64,000 bases of DNA, from NCBI GenBank assembly GCA_910577165.1, contig CAJTLX010000008.1, positions 18,682 through 82,681 of the forward strand, read 5' to 3'. Source of the DNA: an uncultured Lachnospiraceae bacterium (GTDB lineage: Bacteria; Bacillota; Clostridia; Lachnospirales; Lachnospiraceae). Numbering within the stretch: the first letter of the stretch is position 1; each line of letters begins with the position of its first letter. Position numbers and translations under genes: made by a program. Positions 1 through 8,879 of the stretch are shown here, in pieces. The notes under the pieces are model-generated. The model was not told the origin of the DNA, searched no databases, and saw nothing but the letters and a program-made list of their open reading frames with translations.

Positions 1-2241
1 GAAATCTTACAGCAGGAAACGGCGGACGCACTCTCAAGACTCTACAAAAAAGGGACGCTTTCCTTTTCCGGTTTGCCGGATATCGGCGCGTCCATTAAGC
101 GTTTGGAGATCGGCTCAACCCTGGGCGCGGGCGAACTGATGAAATTAAGCTCCATGCTAACTGCAACCCTGCGTGTAAAAAATTATGGCGCGAACGGCGG
201 GGATGAAGTGCAGGATTCATTAAGCGAGCGTTTTTCACTGCTTGAGCCGCTCTCCATTTTAAATAATGAGATTACGCGCTGCATTATCTCGGAGGAGGAG
301 ATTGCGGATGATGCAAGTCCGGGGCTAAAAAGTGTACGCAGACAGATCAAGGCGGCAAACGACAAGATTCACGAGCAGCTTGCCAAGCTGATTACCGATT
401 CGGGCACAAAGCTGATGCTGCAGGACGCGATTGTCACAATGCGCAACGGGCGTTATTGTTTGCCGGTGAAGCAGGAGTACAAAAATTCTTTTGGCGGGAT
501 GCTGCACGATCAGTCGGCGACCGGATCGACCGCGTTTATCGAGCCGGCTTCAGTGGTAAAATTAAATAATGAGCTGGCGGAACTTGGGATTCGCGAACAG
601 CAGGAGATCGAGAAGGTACTTGCAGCATTAAGTGAACAGGCAGCACAACACACCGAGGCTCTCGCCTTTAACCGGGTGACACTCGCGGAATTCGACTTTA
701 TTTTTGCGCGCGCGGTGTTGGCAAAGCAGATGAAGGCAATACAGCCGAAATTTAATGATCGCCGCTATATCAATATTAGAAAGGGTCGCCACCCGCTGAT
801 TGATCCGCACAGAGTAGTGCCGATTGATATCTATTTGGGCGATGAATTCAATCTGCTTGTGATCACCGGACCAAATACGGGCGGCAAGACCGTCTCCTTA
901 AAAACGGTGGGCTTGTTTACTCTGATGGGGCAGGCGGGACTTCATATTCCCGCGATGGACGGATCGGAACTTGGGATTTTTAAGGAGGTCTATGCGGATA
1001 TCGGCGATGAGCAGAGTATTGAGCAGAGCCTTAGTACATTCTCATCGCATATGACAAACACGGTGAAGATTTTGGAACAGGCGGACGAAGAGTCGTTAAC
1101 TTTGTTTGACGAGTTGGGAGCGGGAACTGACCCGACGGAGGGCGCGGCACTTGCAATGTCGATCCTAACCTATCTGCACAATCTTGGTGCACGCACAATG
1201 GCGACAACACATTACAGCGAGTTAAAAATCTTCGCGCTCTCGACCGAGGGGGTATCCAATGCCTGCTGTGAGTTTGATGTGGAGACGCTTCGCCCGACCT
1301 ACAGACTTTTAATCGGTATTCCAGGAAAGAGCAACGCGTTTGCCATCTCATCGAAACTTGGTCTGCCAGAATTTATTATCGAGCGGGCAAGAGAGTTTAT
1401 TGGTACGAAGGACGAGAGCTTTGAGGATGTGATAAGCCGCCTGGAGGAGAGCCGGGTCGCAATGGAAAAAGAGCGGGCGGAAACAACGAAGCTGCACGCG
1501 GAGGCGGAGGAACTGCGAAAGAAATTTGCGGAGAAAAACACCCGCATTGACAATGCAAAAGACCGTATTCTGCGCGAGGCAAATGAGAAGGCACGCGATA
1601 TTTTGCAGGAGGCGAAAGATTACGCGGATGAGGTTATCCGCAAGTACAATAAATGGGGTCAGACCGGTGCGGGCAAGGAGATGGAGCAAGAGCGCGACAC
1701 GCTTAGGGAAAAACTTGGCGATAAGGATAACAGCTTGGCATTAAAGGCAAAGAAAGCGAAAAAGAAGGAGGCACCGGAGGATTTTAAAGTCGGTGATACG
1801 GTGTATGTACTTAGCCTCAATCTAAAAGGCACGGTAAGTACACTTCCAAATGCCAAGGGGGATCTCTATGTGCAAATGGGAATTTTGCGCTCTCTTGTCA
1901 ATATCCGTGATCTTGAGCCAGCTGAGGCAGAGCCGGATGAGGAGGAGAAAAAGGCAAAGACTTCAAGTGGAAAAATCCGCATGAGTAAATCGCTAAATAT
2001 TAGCACAGAGTTAAATATTATTGGCAAGCGCGTGGACGAGGCAATGCCTTTGGTGGACAAATATTTAGACGATGCCTACTTAGCGCATCTGCCGAAAGTG
2101 ACCATTATCCACGGCAGGGGAACGGGAGCATTAAAAGAGGCGGTACACTCGCATTTAAAGCGCGCAAAATATGTGAAATCTTTCCGCATCGGCGAGTTTG
2201 GCGAGGGTGATCACGGAGTTACAATTGTGGAATTTAAGTAA
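1..2241 (+). CDS. mutS2: Endonuclease MutS2 (5' end outside window)
   Basis: MutS2 is a DNA-binding ATPase with a C-terminal Smr nuclease domain; in Firmicutes it is linked to recombination control and to rescue of collided ribosomes. The reading frame is open from base 1, so the true start and probably about 40 residues lie upstream; a TTG at 73 is internal. Visible 746 residues: MutS-like core and clamp, Walker A GPNTGGKT at bases 868-891, Walker B region with LFDELGAGTDP, a Lys/Glu-rich coiled coil (about bases 1400-1750), a small beta domain and an Smr domain carrying HGRGTGALKEAV near the end. Length fits the family (about 790 aa). It is followed 27 bp later by a response regulator. Confidence 0.95.
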   Translation, partial: EILQQETADALSRLYKKGTLSFSGLPDIGASIKRLEIGSTLGAGELMKLSSMLTATLRVKNYGANGGDEVQDSLSERFSLLEPLSILNNEITRCIISEEEIADDASPGLKSVRRQIKAANDKIHEQLAKLITDSGTKLMLQDAIVTMRNGRYCLPVKQEYKNSFGGMLHDQSATGSTAFIEPASVVKLNNELAELGIREQQEIEKVLAALSEQAAQHTEALAFNRVTLAEFDFIFARAVLAKQMKAIQPKFNDRRYINIRKGRHPLIDPHRVVPIDIYLGDEFNLLVITGPNTGGKTVSLKTVGLFTLMGQAGLHIPAMDGSELGIFKEVYADIGDEQSIEQSLSTFSSHMTNTVKILEQADEESLTLFDELGAGTDPTEGAALAMSILTYLHNLGARTMATTHYSELKIFALSTEGVSNACCEFDVETLRPTYRLLIGIPGKSNAFAISSKLGLPEFIIERAREFIGTKDESFEDVISRLEESRVAMEKERAETTKLHAEAEELRKKFAEKNTRIDNAKDRILREANEKARDILQEAKDYADEVIRKYNKWGQTGAGKEMEQERDTLREKLGDKDNSLALKAKKAKKKEAPEDFKVGDTVYVLSLNLKGTVSTLPNAKGDLYVQMGILRSLVNIRDLEPAEAEPDEEEKKAKTSSGKIRMSKSLNISTELNIIGKRVDEAMPLVDKYLDDAYLAHLPKVTIIHGRGTGALKEAVHSHLKRAKYVKSFRIGEFGEGDHGVTIVEFK

Positions 2242-2268
2242 AATTTTATAGGGAAGTAGGGAAGTCGT

Positions 2269-2994
2269 ATGGCGGAAAAACAAAAAATTTTAATTGTGGA
2301 CGATGATGAGAATATTGCAGAGCTGATTTCCCTGTATCTTGTAAAGGAATGCTTTGATACGAGGATAGTGCATGACGGGGAAATGGCGATATTGCAGTAC
2401 AAAGATTATAAGCCGAATTTAATCCTGCTCGACTTGATGCTGCCGGGGATTGACGGGTATGAAGTATGCCGGGAAGTGCGCAGGGAATCGAAGGTGCCGA
2501 TTATTATGCTCTCCGCCAAGGGGGAGGTTTTCGATAAGGTGCTGGGGCTTGAACTGGGTGCGGACGACTATATTATGAAGCCGTTTGACTCAAAAGAACT
2601 GGTGGCGCGGGTAAAGGCGGTGCTGCGCCGTTTTTTTGCAGAGGAAGAGAAAAAAGCGGCTCTTTCGGGGGAAAATTCCGGTGAGTTTGTCTCCTATCCG
2701 GATCTTATGATTAGTCAGACAAATTATGAGGTGACTTACCAGGGGCGGCGTGTAGAGATGCCGCCAAAGGAATTAGAATTGTTTTATTTTCTTGCATCAC
2801 ATCCGAATCAGGTGTTTACGCGCGAGCAACTTCTTGATCATATTTGGGGGTATGAGTATATTGGGGATACGCGCACGGTGGATGTGCATATCAAAAGGCT
2901 GCGCGAGAAGATTAAGAATCATGATCAGTGGGGATTGGCAACGGTCTGGGGGATCGGCTACAAATTTGAGGCGAAAACGAAGCTGGTAAGGTAA
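2269..2994 (+). CDS. OmpR/PhoB-family response regulator
   Basis: DNA-binding response regulator of 241 aa. The N-terminal receiver domain has the acidic pocket D11-D13, phospho-acceptor D55 in LLDLMLPG and a conserved lysine in IMKPFD. The C-terminal winged helix (about 140-235) ends with the typical TVDVHIKRLREKI and GIGYKF stretches. The gene is preceded by a GA-rich ribosome site and lies 5 bp before a histidine kinase, so the two form a cognate pair. Its likely target is close by: direct repeats with OmpR-family spacing lie just after the kinase gene. The signal sensed cannot be read from the sequence. Confidence 0.95.
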   Translation: MAEKQKILIVDDDENIAELISLYLVKECFDTRIVHDGEMAILQYKDYKPNLILLDLMLPGIDGYEVCREVRRESKVPIIMLSAKGEVFDKVLGLELGADDYIMKPFDSKELVARVKAVLRRFFAEEEKKAALSGENSGEFVSYPDLMISQTNYEVTYQGRRVEMPPKELELFYFLASHPNQVFTREQLLDHIWGYEYIGDTRTVDVHIKRLREKIKNHDQWGLATVWGIGYKFEAKTKLVR

Positions 2995-2999
2995 ATTCA

Positions 3000-4418
3000 A
3001 TGAAGCATAAAGCACTTTTAAAATTGGTTTTGTGCTATGTTGTGGCGGCACTTTCGATGTTTGTGATGCTCAATTATTTTGGTGCGAAACGTCTGAATGC
3101 GCAGTTTGAAAAGGAAAAGGCCGATCTTTTGACCGAGGAGGCGGGAATGATTGCGGAGGAGTATGTTACCCCATACTATCGTGACGCTACAAGACTGAGT
3201 GATATGTTAGTACAGCTGCGCAGTATCGACCGCTTCCTTGGAACGCGCATCTGGGTGGTCAATACAAACGGCACTGTCTTTGTTGATACTGGGGAGGGGA
3301 GTGCGGCGCGCGGCATCAATGTGGATAACTACAATCCGAAATTTCTTGACGAGATTGTGACGGTGAGTTATCGGACAGAAATTACATTTCCCGGCGTTAT
3401 GTCCGATCCGATGTTGGCCGTGGCACAGCCTATTTATTTGAATTATTCGCTGCGCGCCTATGTCTGTATTTTTTTGCCGATGACTTCAGTAAAACAGTCG
3501 GTCACACAGTACCTTGATATTGTAAATATCTGCTATATTGCGTTTATGGTTGTGCTCCTTGTGATTTTTGCAGTGATCTACATAATTACGCTTGCACCGG
3601 TGCGGCGCATGACGAGGGTGACAGAGGAGTATGCAAGGGGACATTTTGATGTGCCAATGAAAATCCGATCGCATGACGAGTACAAAAATCTGGCGAACGC
3701 CATTAAATTTATGGCGGACGAATATAAGAATCTGGACGATTATCAGAAAAAATTTGTTGGAAATATTTCCCATGACTTTCGCTCCCCGCTAACCTCCATT
3801 AAGGGTTATGCAGAGGCGATGGCGGATGGCACCATCCCGCAGGAGATGCAGAAAAAATATCTTGATATTATTCTTTTTGAGACGGAGCGTCTGACAAAGC
3901 TGACAACCAGCCTGCTCACGTTAAACGGGTTTGAAAACAAGGGTGTGATTTTAGAGATTACCAGTTTTGATATCAACGAGGTCATTCACCGGACGGCACT
4001 AAGTTTTGAGGGAACCTGCACGAAAAAAAGGATTACACTGAATCTGGTTTTTGGCGATGAAGTGTTGTCTGTGGCGGCTGATATGGGAAAAATTCAGCAG
4101 GTACTCTACAATCTGATTGACAATGCAATTAAGTTCAGCAATGCGGATTCTTCTATTGATATTAAGACGGAGGAGAAGGGAAATAAAGTGTTTGTCGCGG
4201 TGAAGGATTACGGGATCGGAATTCCGAAAGATTCTATCAAGCGTATCTGGGAGAGGTTTTACAAGACAGATCTCTCGCGCGGCAAGGACAAAAAAGGTAC
4301 GGGTTTAGGACTTTCAATCGCGAAGGAGATTATTTTGGCACACCGGGAGAACATCAATGTAATCAGTACGGAGGGAGTTGGGACGGAATTCATTTTTACA
4401 TTGGCGAAAAGCTTATAA
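3000..4418 (+). CDS. Membrane sensor histidine kinase
   Basis: Histidine kinase of 472 aa, partner of the upstream response regulator. Domain order: TM1 (about 8-28), extracytoplasmic sensor region (about 30-172), TM2 (about 174-198), HAMP linker, dimerisation/phospho-acceptor helix with H258 in SHDFRSPLTS, and HATPase with N box NLIDNAIKF, DYGIGIP and GTGLGLSIAKE. All catalytic motifs are present. Directly after its stop codon come the repeats and the promoter of an HtrA-like gene, an arrangement resembling CssRS-htrA of Bacillus. The envelope-stress role is inferred from this context only. Confidence 0.95.
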   Translation: MKHKALLKLVLCYVVAALSMFVMLNYFGAKRLNAQFEKEKADLLTEEAGMIAEEYVTPYYRDATRLSDMLVQLRSIDRFLGTRIWVVNTNGTVFVDTGEGSAARGINVDNYNPKFLDEIVTVSYRTEITFPGVMSDPMLAVAQPIYLNYSLRAYVCIFLPMTSVKQSVTQYLDIVNICYIAFMVVLLVIFAVIYIITLAPVRRMTRVTEEYARGHFDVPMKIRSHDEYKNLANAIKFMADEYKNLDDYQKKFVGNISHDFRSPLTSIKGYAEAMADGTIPQEMQKKYLDIILFETERLTKLTTSLLTLNGFENKGVILEITSFDINEVIHRTALSFEGTCTKKRITLNLVFGDEVLSVAADMGKIQQVLYNLIDNAIKFSNADSSIDIKTEEKGNKVFVAVKDYGIGIPKDSIKRIWERFYKTDLSRGKDKKGTGLGLSIAKEIILAHRENINVISTEGVGTEFIFTLAKSL

Positions 4419-4422
4419 ATTT

Positions 4423-4455
4423 GTTCATACTTCGTTCATAGGTGTATGGTAGAAT
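4423..4455 (+). promoter_or_regulatory. Direct-repeat operator and -10 box before the HtrA-like gene
   Basis: Two copies of GTTCATA at 4423-4429 and 4434-4440 are spaced 11 bp start to start, one helical turn, as bound by OmpR/PhoB-type dimers. A TAGAAT -10 box lies at 4450-4455 with no clear -35 hexamer, so the repeats cover the -35 zone as in activator-dependent pho-box promoters. The adjacent response regulator is the obvious candidate protein. Confidence 0.6.
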
Positions 4456-4567
4456 GGAAGATAATATCAGTCGTTTTGTGGGGAACGGACGACTTTAGCA
4501 TACAGTAGGACATGGCCCTGACGGCGGGTTTTAAATAAGTTTATTTACAGTCGTGGAGGAAGTCCGC

Positions 4568-6184
4568 ATGGAGCAAAAAGATCAGGTAGAGAACAAGGAG
4601 TATCAGTTTATTCGGGAGAAAGTAGTGTCAAGGCGAAAGAGCAGAATCAAGAAGATGGTATGGTCATTTGGGTTTACCGTATTTTTGGCGGCGGTTTTCG
4701 GGATTGTGGCAAGAGCTGTGTTTTTGTGTGCGGATAAGCCGCTTAAACATCTGCTTGGGTTTGAAGGTGAATTAAGTCCCACTCCGACACCGCACGAGAC
4801 ACCGACAAAGGGAGTGACCCCTTCAGGTTCGACAGGAGAGCCAGAGCGGACAAATACCCCGAAGCCGCCTACACCGGGAGGAATTCTTACCCCGGAGGCA
4901 ACAAGTACACCGGGAGGGACTCCAACGGGAGCTGAAAACCTGGAAACACCGACCGGAGTGGATCCATCAGGAGAGGGAGAGAGTGTGCCAACCGGGGTGA
5001 GTCCATCAGGAGAGGGAGAGAATGTGCCGACCGGGGCGAGTCCATCAGGAGAGGGAGAGAATGTGCCGACCGGGGCGAGTCCATCGGGGACGGGGGAGAA
5101 TGTGCCGACCGGGGCGAGTCCATCGGGGACGGGGGAGAATGTACCAACCGGAATAGATCCGTCGGGAACTGGGAGTGGTACCATTACACCAACCCCGGAA
5201 ATTTCCTTTGCAGAGCAATATGGAGAACTTTTTTCAGGGCTACAAAAAATTGCGCATGAGGTACAGCACTCTCTTGTGACTATTACTGTGTCGGTCAATG
5301 GGATTGACTGGCTGGATAATCCATATGAAACGGAGAGCCAGACCACGGGCGTTGTGATTGGACAGACTGCGGAAGAATTACTTCTCCTGGTTAATCTTGA
5401 CCGCGTACAATCGGCAAGCCGTATCAGTCTGACCGTGGACAGAGAGGATTATGAAGCGCAACTTTTAAATTATGATAGGGATTACAATATCGCAGTGGTG
5501 CGCACAAACAAGGAGGAACTGCCGGAATCCTTTTTGTCCGGGGTAAAAGTTGCAGTTTTTGGCGAGTCGGCAACTCTCGCTGTCGGCACACCGATCTTAG
5601 CCCTTGGCAACCCAAATGGATATGTGGGTTCCATGGATTTTGGCGTGGTGACAAGCAGACAGAGTGTGTATTATATTACAGATAATAGTGTAGATCTGTT
5701 TAATACCAGCACAATAGACAGCGAGGATGGGGATGGTGTGATTGTGAATTTCTCCGGGGAGATTGTCGGGATTATCACGCGGACAATGAAGGCTGGGTTT
5801 GACGAATCAATATGTACGGCAGTTGGCATTACAAAATTAAAGCGGGTAATTGAGCGGCTTGCCGCGGGGCAAAAACAAGTATATTTTGGTGTTCGGGGGG
5901 ATGATGTTCCGCGCGAGGCACTGAATGAAAAGGGCTTGAGCAGCGGCATCTATGTGATGGAAGTTGAGACGGATTCCCCGGCATTTAAGGCGGGGATTAA
6001 GACGGGCGATATTATTACAAAGGTGGACAATAATTTTGTCTATACCTTCAGCGGTTTTAATTCGATATTAAATTTACGCGAGCCCGGTATGGCAATGAAA
6101 GTTACGCTGTGGAGAACGGTGCGGATGAAAGCGGAGGAAATTGAAGTGACCGTGAAATTAGGAGAACGAAACAAGGCAGATTGA
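4568..6184 (+). CDS. Membrane-anchored HtrA-like protein with PDZ domain, catalytic triad lost
   Basis: 538 aa. An ATG at 4568 is chosen over a GTG at 4553 because GGAGGA lies 7 bp before it. Order: short cytoplasmic head, one TM segment (about 30-55), a Pro/Thr/Gly-rich stalk including six 13-aa repeats, a trypsin-like HtrA fold, and a C-terminal PDZ domain (GIYVMEVETDSPAFKAGIKT). The fold is recognisable (VVIGQ, ILALGNPNGYVGS, GEIVGI), but the three catalytic sites read VNLDRV instead of NxH, DYNIAVV instead of TDLAV, and SEDGDGVIVN instead of GNSGGPLVN. It is therefore probably a binding or chaperone-type pseudoprotease. It lies downstream of a two-component system that probably regulates it. 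Confidence 0.85.
   Translation: MEQKDQVENKEYQFIREKVVSRRKSRIKKMVWSFGFTVFLAAVFGIVARAVFLCADKPLKHLLGFEGELSPTPTPHETPTKGVTPSGSTGEPERTNTPKPPTPGGILTPEATSTPGGTPTGAENLETPTGVDPSGEGESVPTGVSPSGEGENVPTGASPSGEGENVPTGASPSGTGENVPTGASPSGTGENVPTGIDPSGTGSGTITPTPEISFAEQYGELFSGLQKIAHEVQHSLVTITVSVNGIDWLDNPYETESQTTGVVIGQTAEELLLLVNLDRVQSASRISLTVDREDYEAQLLNYDRDYNIAVVRTNKEELPESFLSGVKVAVFGESATLAVGTPILALGNPNGYVGSMDFGVVTSRQSVYYITDNSVDLFNTSTIDSEDGDGVIVNFSGEIVGIITRTMKAGFDESICTAVGITKLKRVIERLAAGQKQVYFGVRGDDVPREALNEKGLSSGIYVMEVETDSPAFKAGIKTGDIITKVDNNFVYTFSGFNSILNLREPGMAMKVTLWRTVRMKAEEIEVTVKLGERNKAD
4949..5182 (+). repeat. Six tandem 39-bp repeats encoding a 13-aa stalk unit
   Basis: Units start at 4949, 4988, 5027, 5066, 5105 and 5144 and encode variants of PTGASPSGEGENV. 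Units 3-5 are nearly identical in DNA, the outer ones have diverged. The array is in frame inside the extracytoplasmic stalk of the HtrA-like protein, so its copy number can change stalk length without breaking the gene. Confidence 0.9.
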
Positions 6185-6190
6185 GAAAGG

Positions 6191-7144
6191 ATGTTTGGCG
6201 GAATGAGATATTTGGCAGAATTAAAAGAAGGCGAGATAGTAAAGGAAATTTATCTGTGCAAGAAATTGCAGGCATTGAAGACAAAGGCGGGCAAGAACTA
6301 TTATTCATTGACTTTACAGGATAAGACTGGCGTATTTGACGCGAAGGTCTGGGAGCTTGGCGCGGGGATTGAGCATTTTGAAGTGATGGACTATATCTGT
6401 ATTGACGGGCAGGTAACGAGTTTTCAGGGCGCGCTCCAATTAAATATCAAGCGTGTGCGCAAATGTCAGGAGGGCGAGTATGATCCGGCGGACTATATGC
6501 CGATGACGACGCGCAATATCGATGAGATGTACAGGGAGCTTTTAGCGTTGATTGCGATGGTAAAAGAACCGCATTTGCAGGAATTATTACAGAGTTTTTT
6601 TGTTAGGGATAAGGATTTTGTGGCGCGTTTTAAGCGGCATTCGGCGGCGAAGGCAGTGCATCATGGATTTATTGGCGGACTTTTGGAACATACGCTTGGC
6701 GTGGCAAAGCTCTGCGCGTTTTTTGCGGACACATATGAGATTTTGAATAAGGATTTGTTATTGACGGCAGCAGTCTTCCACGATATGGGAAAAATGGAGG
6801 AGATCTCACCATTCCCGGAGAATGATTACACGGACGATGGCAATCTTTTAGGTCATATCTATATTGGAGCGTCGCAGATAAGCGCGCGCTGCCGCACGAT
6901 TGAAGGTTTTTCAAAGCGGTTAGAAGGAGAACTGATACACTGTATTTTGGCGCATCACGGGGAACTTGAATTCGGCTCGCCAAAGAAACCCGCGCTTGCG
7001 GAGGCACTCGCGCTCTATATCGCGGATAATGCGGATGCAAAGATGGAAACCTTAAAGGAAATATTTGCCGCGGCAGATTCAAAGCTTGAGTGGGTGGGAT
7101 ATCAGAGATTGCTTGAGTCGAATTTAAAGAGAACGCTGATGTAG
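6191..7144 (+). CDS. 3'-5' exoribonuclease, YhaM type (OB fold plus HD domain)
   Basis: 317 aa (313 if translation begins at ATG 6203, which fits the family start MRYLAELKEGE and sits better behind AGAAAGGA). The N-terminal OB-fold nucleic-acid domain (about 5-95) is followed by an HD-type metal-dependent domain with HH at the helix start (VHHGFIGGLLEHT), FHDMGK and LAHHGE. YhaM-family enzymes degrade RNA and single-stranded DNA from the 3' end in the cytoplasm. It lies 6 bp after the HtrA-like gene and is probably co-transcribed with it. Confidence 0.9.
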   Translation: MFGGMRYLAELKEGEIVKEIYLCKKLQALKTKAGKNYYSLTLQDKTGVFDAKVWELGAGIEHFEVMDYICIDGQVTSFQGALQLNIKRVRKCQEGEYDPADYMPMTTRNIDEMYRELLALIAMVKEPHLQELLQSFFVRDKDFVARFKRHSAAKAVHHGFIGGLLEHTLGVAKLCAFFADTYEILNKDLLLTAAVFHDMGKMEEISPFPENDYTDDGNLLGHIYIGASQISARCRTIEGFSKRLEGELIHCILAHHGELEFGSPKKPALAEALALYIADNADAKMETLKEIFAAADSKLEWVGYQRLLESNLKRTLM

Positions 7145-7278
7145 ATAGGAAATAAAAGAGTAGGTGAGATAATTTTATTTTAGTTAAAAAATACAGGAAA
7201 ATATCTCAGCTAATAGAAAAATTTGTAAAATTAGCAAAGGAAAGATAAGAAAGAGAAAACGGGAAAGGGAAAGCGGAT

Positions 7279-8721
7279 ATGGTACAGGGGGCGGGCTGCG
7301 GCTTAAAAAAGAATGATTTGTTTGAACTGAAAATTGAGGCGTTGGGTAATGACGGCGAGGGGATCGGTCACTATCAGGGATTTACTTTTTTTGTGAAGGA
7401 TGCAGTTCCGGGCGATCTTATCTGCGCACGCGCACTGAAATTTAAGAAAACCTACGGCTATGCGCGGGTCGAGGAAATTCTGACCACCTCCCCGGATCGT
7501 GTAATGCCGCGCTGCCCGGTGGCAAGGCAGTGCGGTGGCTGTCAGCTTCAGCATCTTTCCTACGAGTGTCAGCTCGCCTACAAGCAGGAGAAGATAAAAG
7601 ATTGTCTGGAGCGTATCGGCGGGGTTGCAGAGCCATATTTAGAGCCAATAATTGGCATGGAAGAGCCATATTATTACCGAAATAAAGCACAGTTTCCAGT
7701 TGGAATGCGAAAGGACGGCAGTGCAGCGATAGGTTTTTATGCGGGACATTCGCACCATATTGTGGACACGGAAGAATGTTGTATTCAGGCACCGGTCAAT
7801 GCCGCGCTGATGACAGCGGTGCGCGAATATTTAGAGGAGTGCAAAGTTTCGCCCTACCAGGAGGAAACACATACCGGACTGGTGCGCCATATTCTGACGC
7901 GCGTCGGGTTTGTGACAGGGGAGATTATGGTGTGCATGGTGATAAATGGGACGGGTTTGCCAAGAGCGGAGGTACTGAGAGAGAAACTTGAGTGGGCAGT
8001 GGAGAAATGGAACCGGAGAGAAAGTGCGGATAAAAGGGAAGTGGAATATAGGCTGGTAAGTTTATGTTTAAATATTAATACTGAACGGACAAATGTAATT
8101 CTTGGCAGCAGGATTATCCCACTTTACGGGGAGCCGTATATTACGGATTACATTGGGGCAGTGAAATATCGGATTTCGCCGCTGTCGTTTTATCAGGTTA
8201 ATCCGGGGCAGACACGCCGCCTCTATGAACAGGCTATGCTCTATGCAGATTTGAAGGGGAACGAAATAGTCTGGGATCTGTACTGTGGAATTGGAACTAT
8301 CTCGCTGTTTTTAGCACAGAAGGCGAAGAAGGTCTACGGTGTGGAGATTGTACCGCAGGCGATCGAGGATGCGCGAAAGAATGCCGAGATGAACAGGATC
8401 ACGAACGCGGAGTTTTTTGTCGGGGCGGCGGAGGATGTGCTGCCACAGAAGTATAAAGAGAGCGGCGATAAGATGCGAGCCGATGTGATTGTGGTGGACC
8501 CGCCAAGAGCAGGATGCGCAAGAGGGCTGCTTGAGGTGATCGTGCGAATGCAGCCGGAACGGGTGGTTTATGTGTCGTGCGATCCGGCGACATTGGCAAG
8601 GGATGTGAAGTTTTTGGAGGAGAATGGGTTTCGGTTTGTAAAGGGGAGGGGTGTGGACCAGTTTGGGATGGGGGGACATGTCGAAGCGGTGTGTTTATTG
8701 TCCAAACTAAATATCAAGTAG
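7279..8721 (+). CDS. rlmD: 23S rRNA (uracil-C5)-methyltransferase, RlmD/RumA family
   Basis: 480 aa. An N-terminal TRAM domain (about 10-65) is followed by the Fe-S cluster cysteines C-x5-C-x2-C (CPVARQCGGC) with a fourth Cys in TEECCIQ. The C-terminal Rossmann methyltransferase domain has WDLYCGIGTISL, VDPPRAG and the catalytic Cys in YVSCDPATLARD. These are the features of the RumA/RlmD group, which methylates U1939 or U747 of 23S rRNA; Gram-positive members can do both, so the exact position is not settled. The 134-bp AT-rich gap upstream holds no other gene. It is the last intact core gene before the decayed island. Confidence 0.93.
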   Translation: MVQGAGCGLKKNDLFELKIEALGNDGEGIGHYQGFTFFVKDAVPGDLICARALKFKKTYGYARVEEILTTSPDRVMPRCPVARQCGGCQLQHLSYECQLAYKQEKIKDCLERIGGVAEPYLEPIIGMEEPYYYRNKAQFPVGMRKDGSAAIGFYAGHSHHIVDTEECCIQAPVNAALMTAVREYLEECKVSPYQEETHTGLVRHILTRVGFVTGEIMVCMVINGTGLPRAEVLREKLEWAVEKWNRRESADKREVEYRLVSLCLNINTERTNVILGSRIIPLYGEPYITDYIGAVKYRISPLSFYQVNPGQTRRLYEQAMLYADLKGNEIVWDLYCGIGTISLFLAQKAKKVYGVEIVPQAIEDARKNAEMNRITNAEFFVGAAEDVLPQKYKESGDKMRADVIVVDPPRAGCARGLLEVIVRMQPERVVYVSCDPATLARDVKFLEENGFRFVKGRGVDQFGMGGHVEAVCLLSKLNIK

Positions 8722-8742
8722 TATATTGAGGTGGAGTTAGAT

Positions 8743-8847
8743 ATGGATAAGATGAATTTAATGACTGCAGAGAGTGAAGCTATCTAAGTCAAGGATTATG
8801 AGTTAGAGCATACGATATTGAAGATCAGTAACTTTTATATTGTATAA
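8743..8847 (+). pseudogene. Short remnant reading frame with an internal stop
   Basis: Behind a GAGGTGG ribosome site an ATG opens 14 codons, meets TAA at 8785-8787, and the same frame continues as VKDYELEHTILKISNFYIV to a second TAA. It looks like the stub of a small gene at the left edge of the decayed island. It faintly recalls short proteins carried by clostridial mobile elements, but it is too short to assign. Confidence 0.3.
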
Positions 8848-8879
8848 GTAAAATAGAAGCATGACATTTAAATAAGTTT

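Noticed and set aside
4949..5182. CRISPR-like regular repeats
   Set aside because: Units are contiguous without unique spacers, lie in frame inside a gene, and no cas genes are present.
4603..5346. Long minus-strand open frame opposite the HtrA-like stalk
   Set aside because: It is the complement of a Gly/Pro-rich repeat; the product is a low-complexity mirror of the repeats and has no ribosome site.
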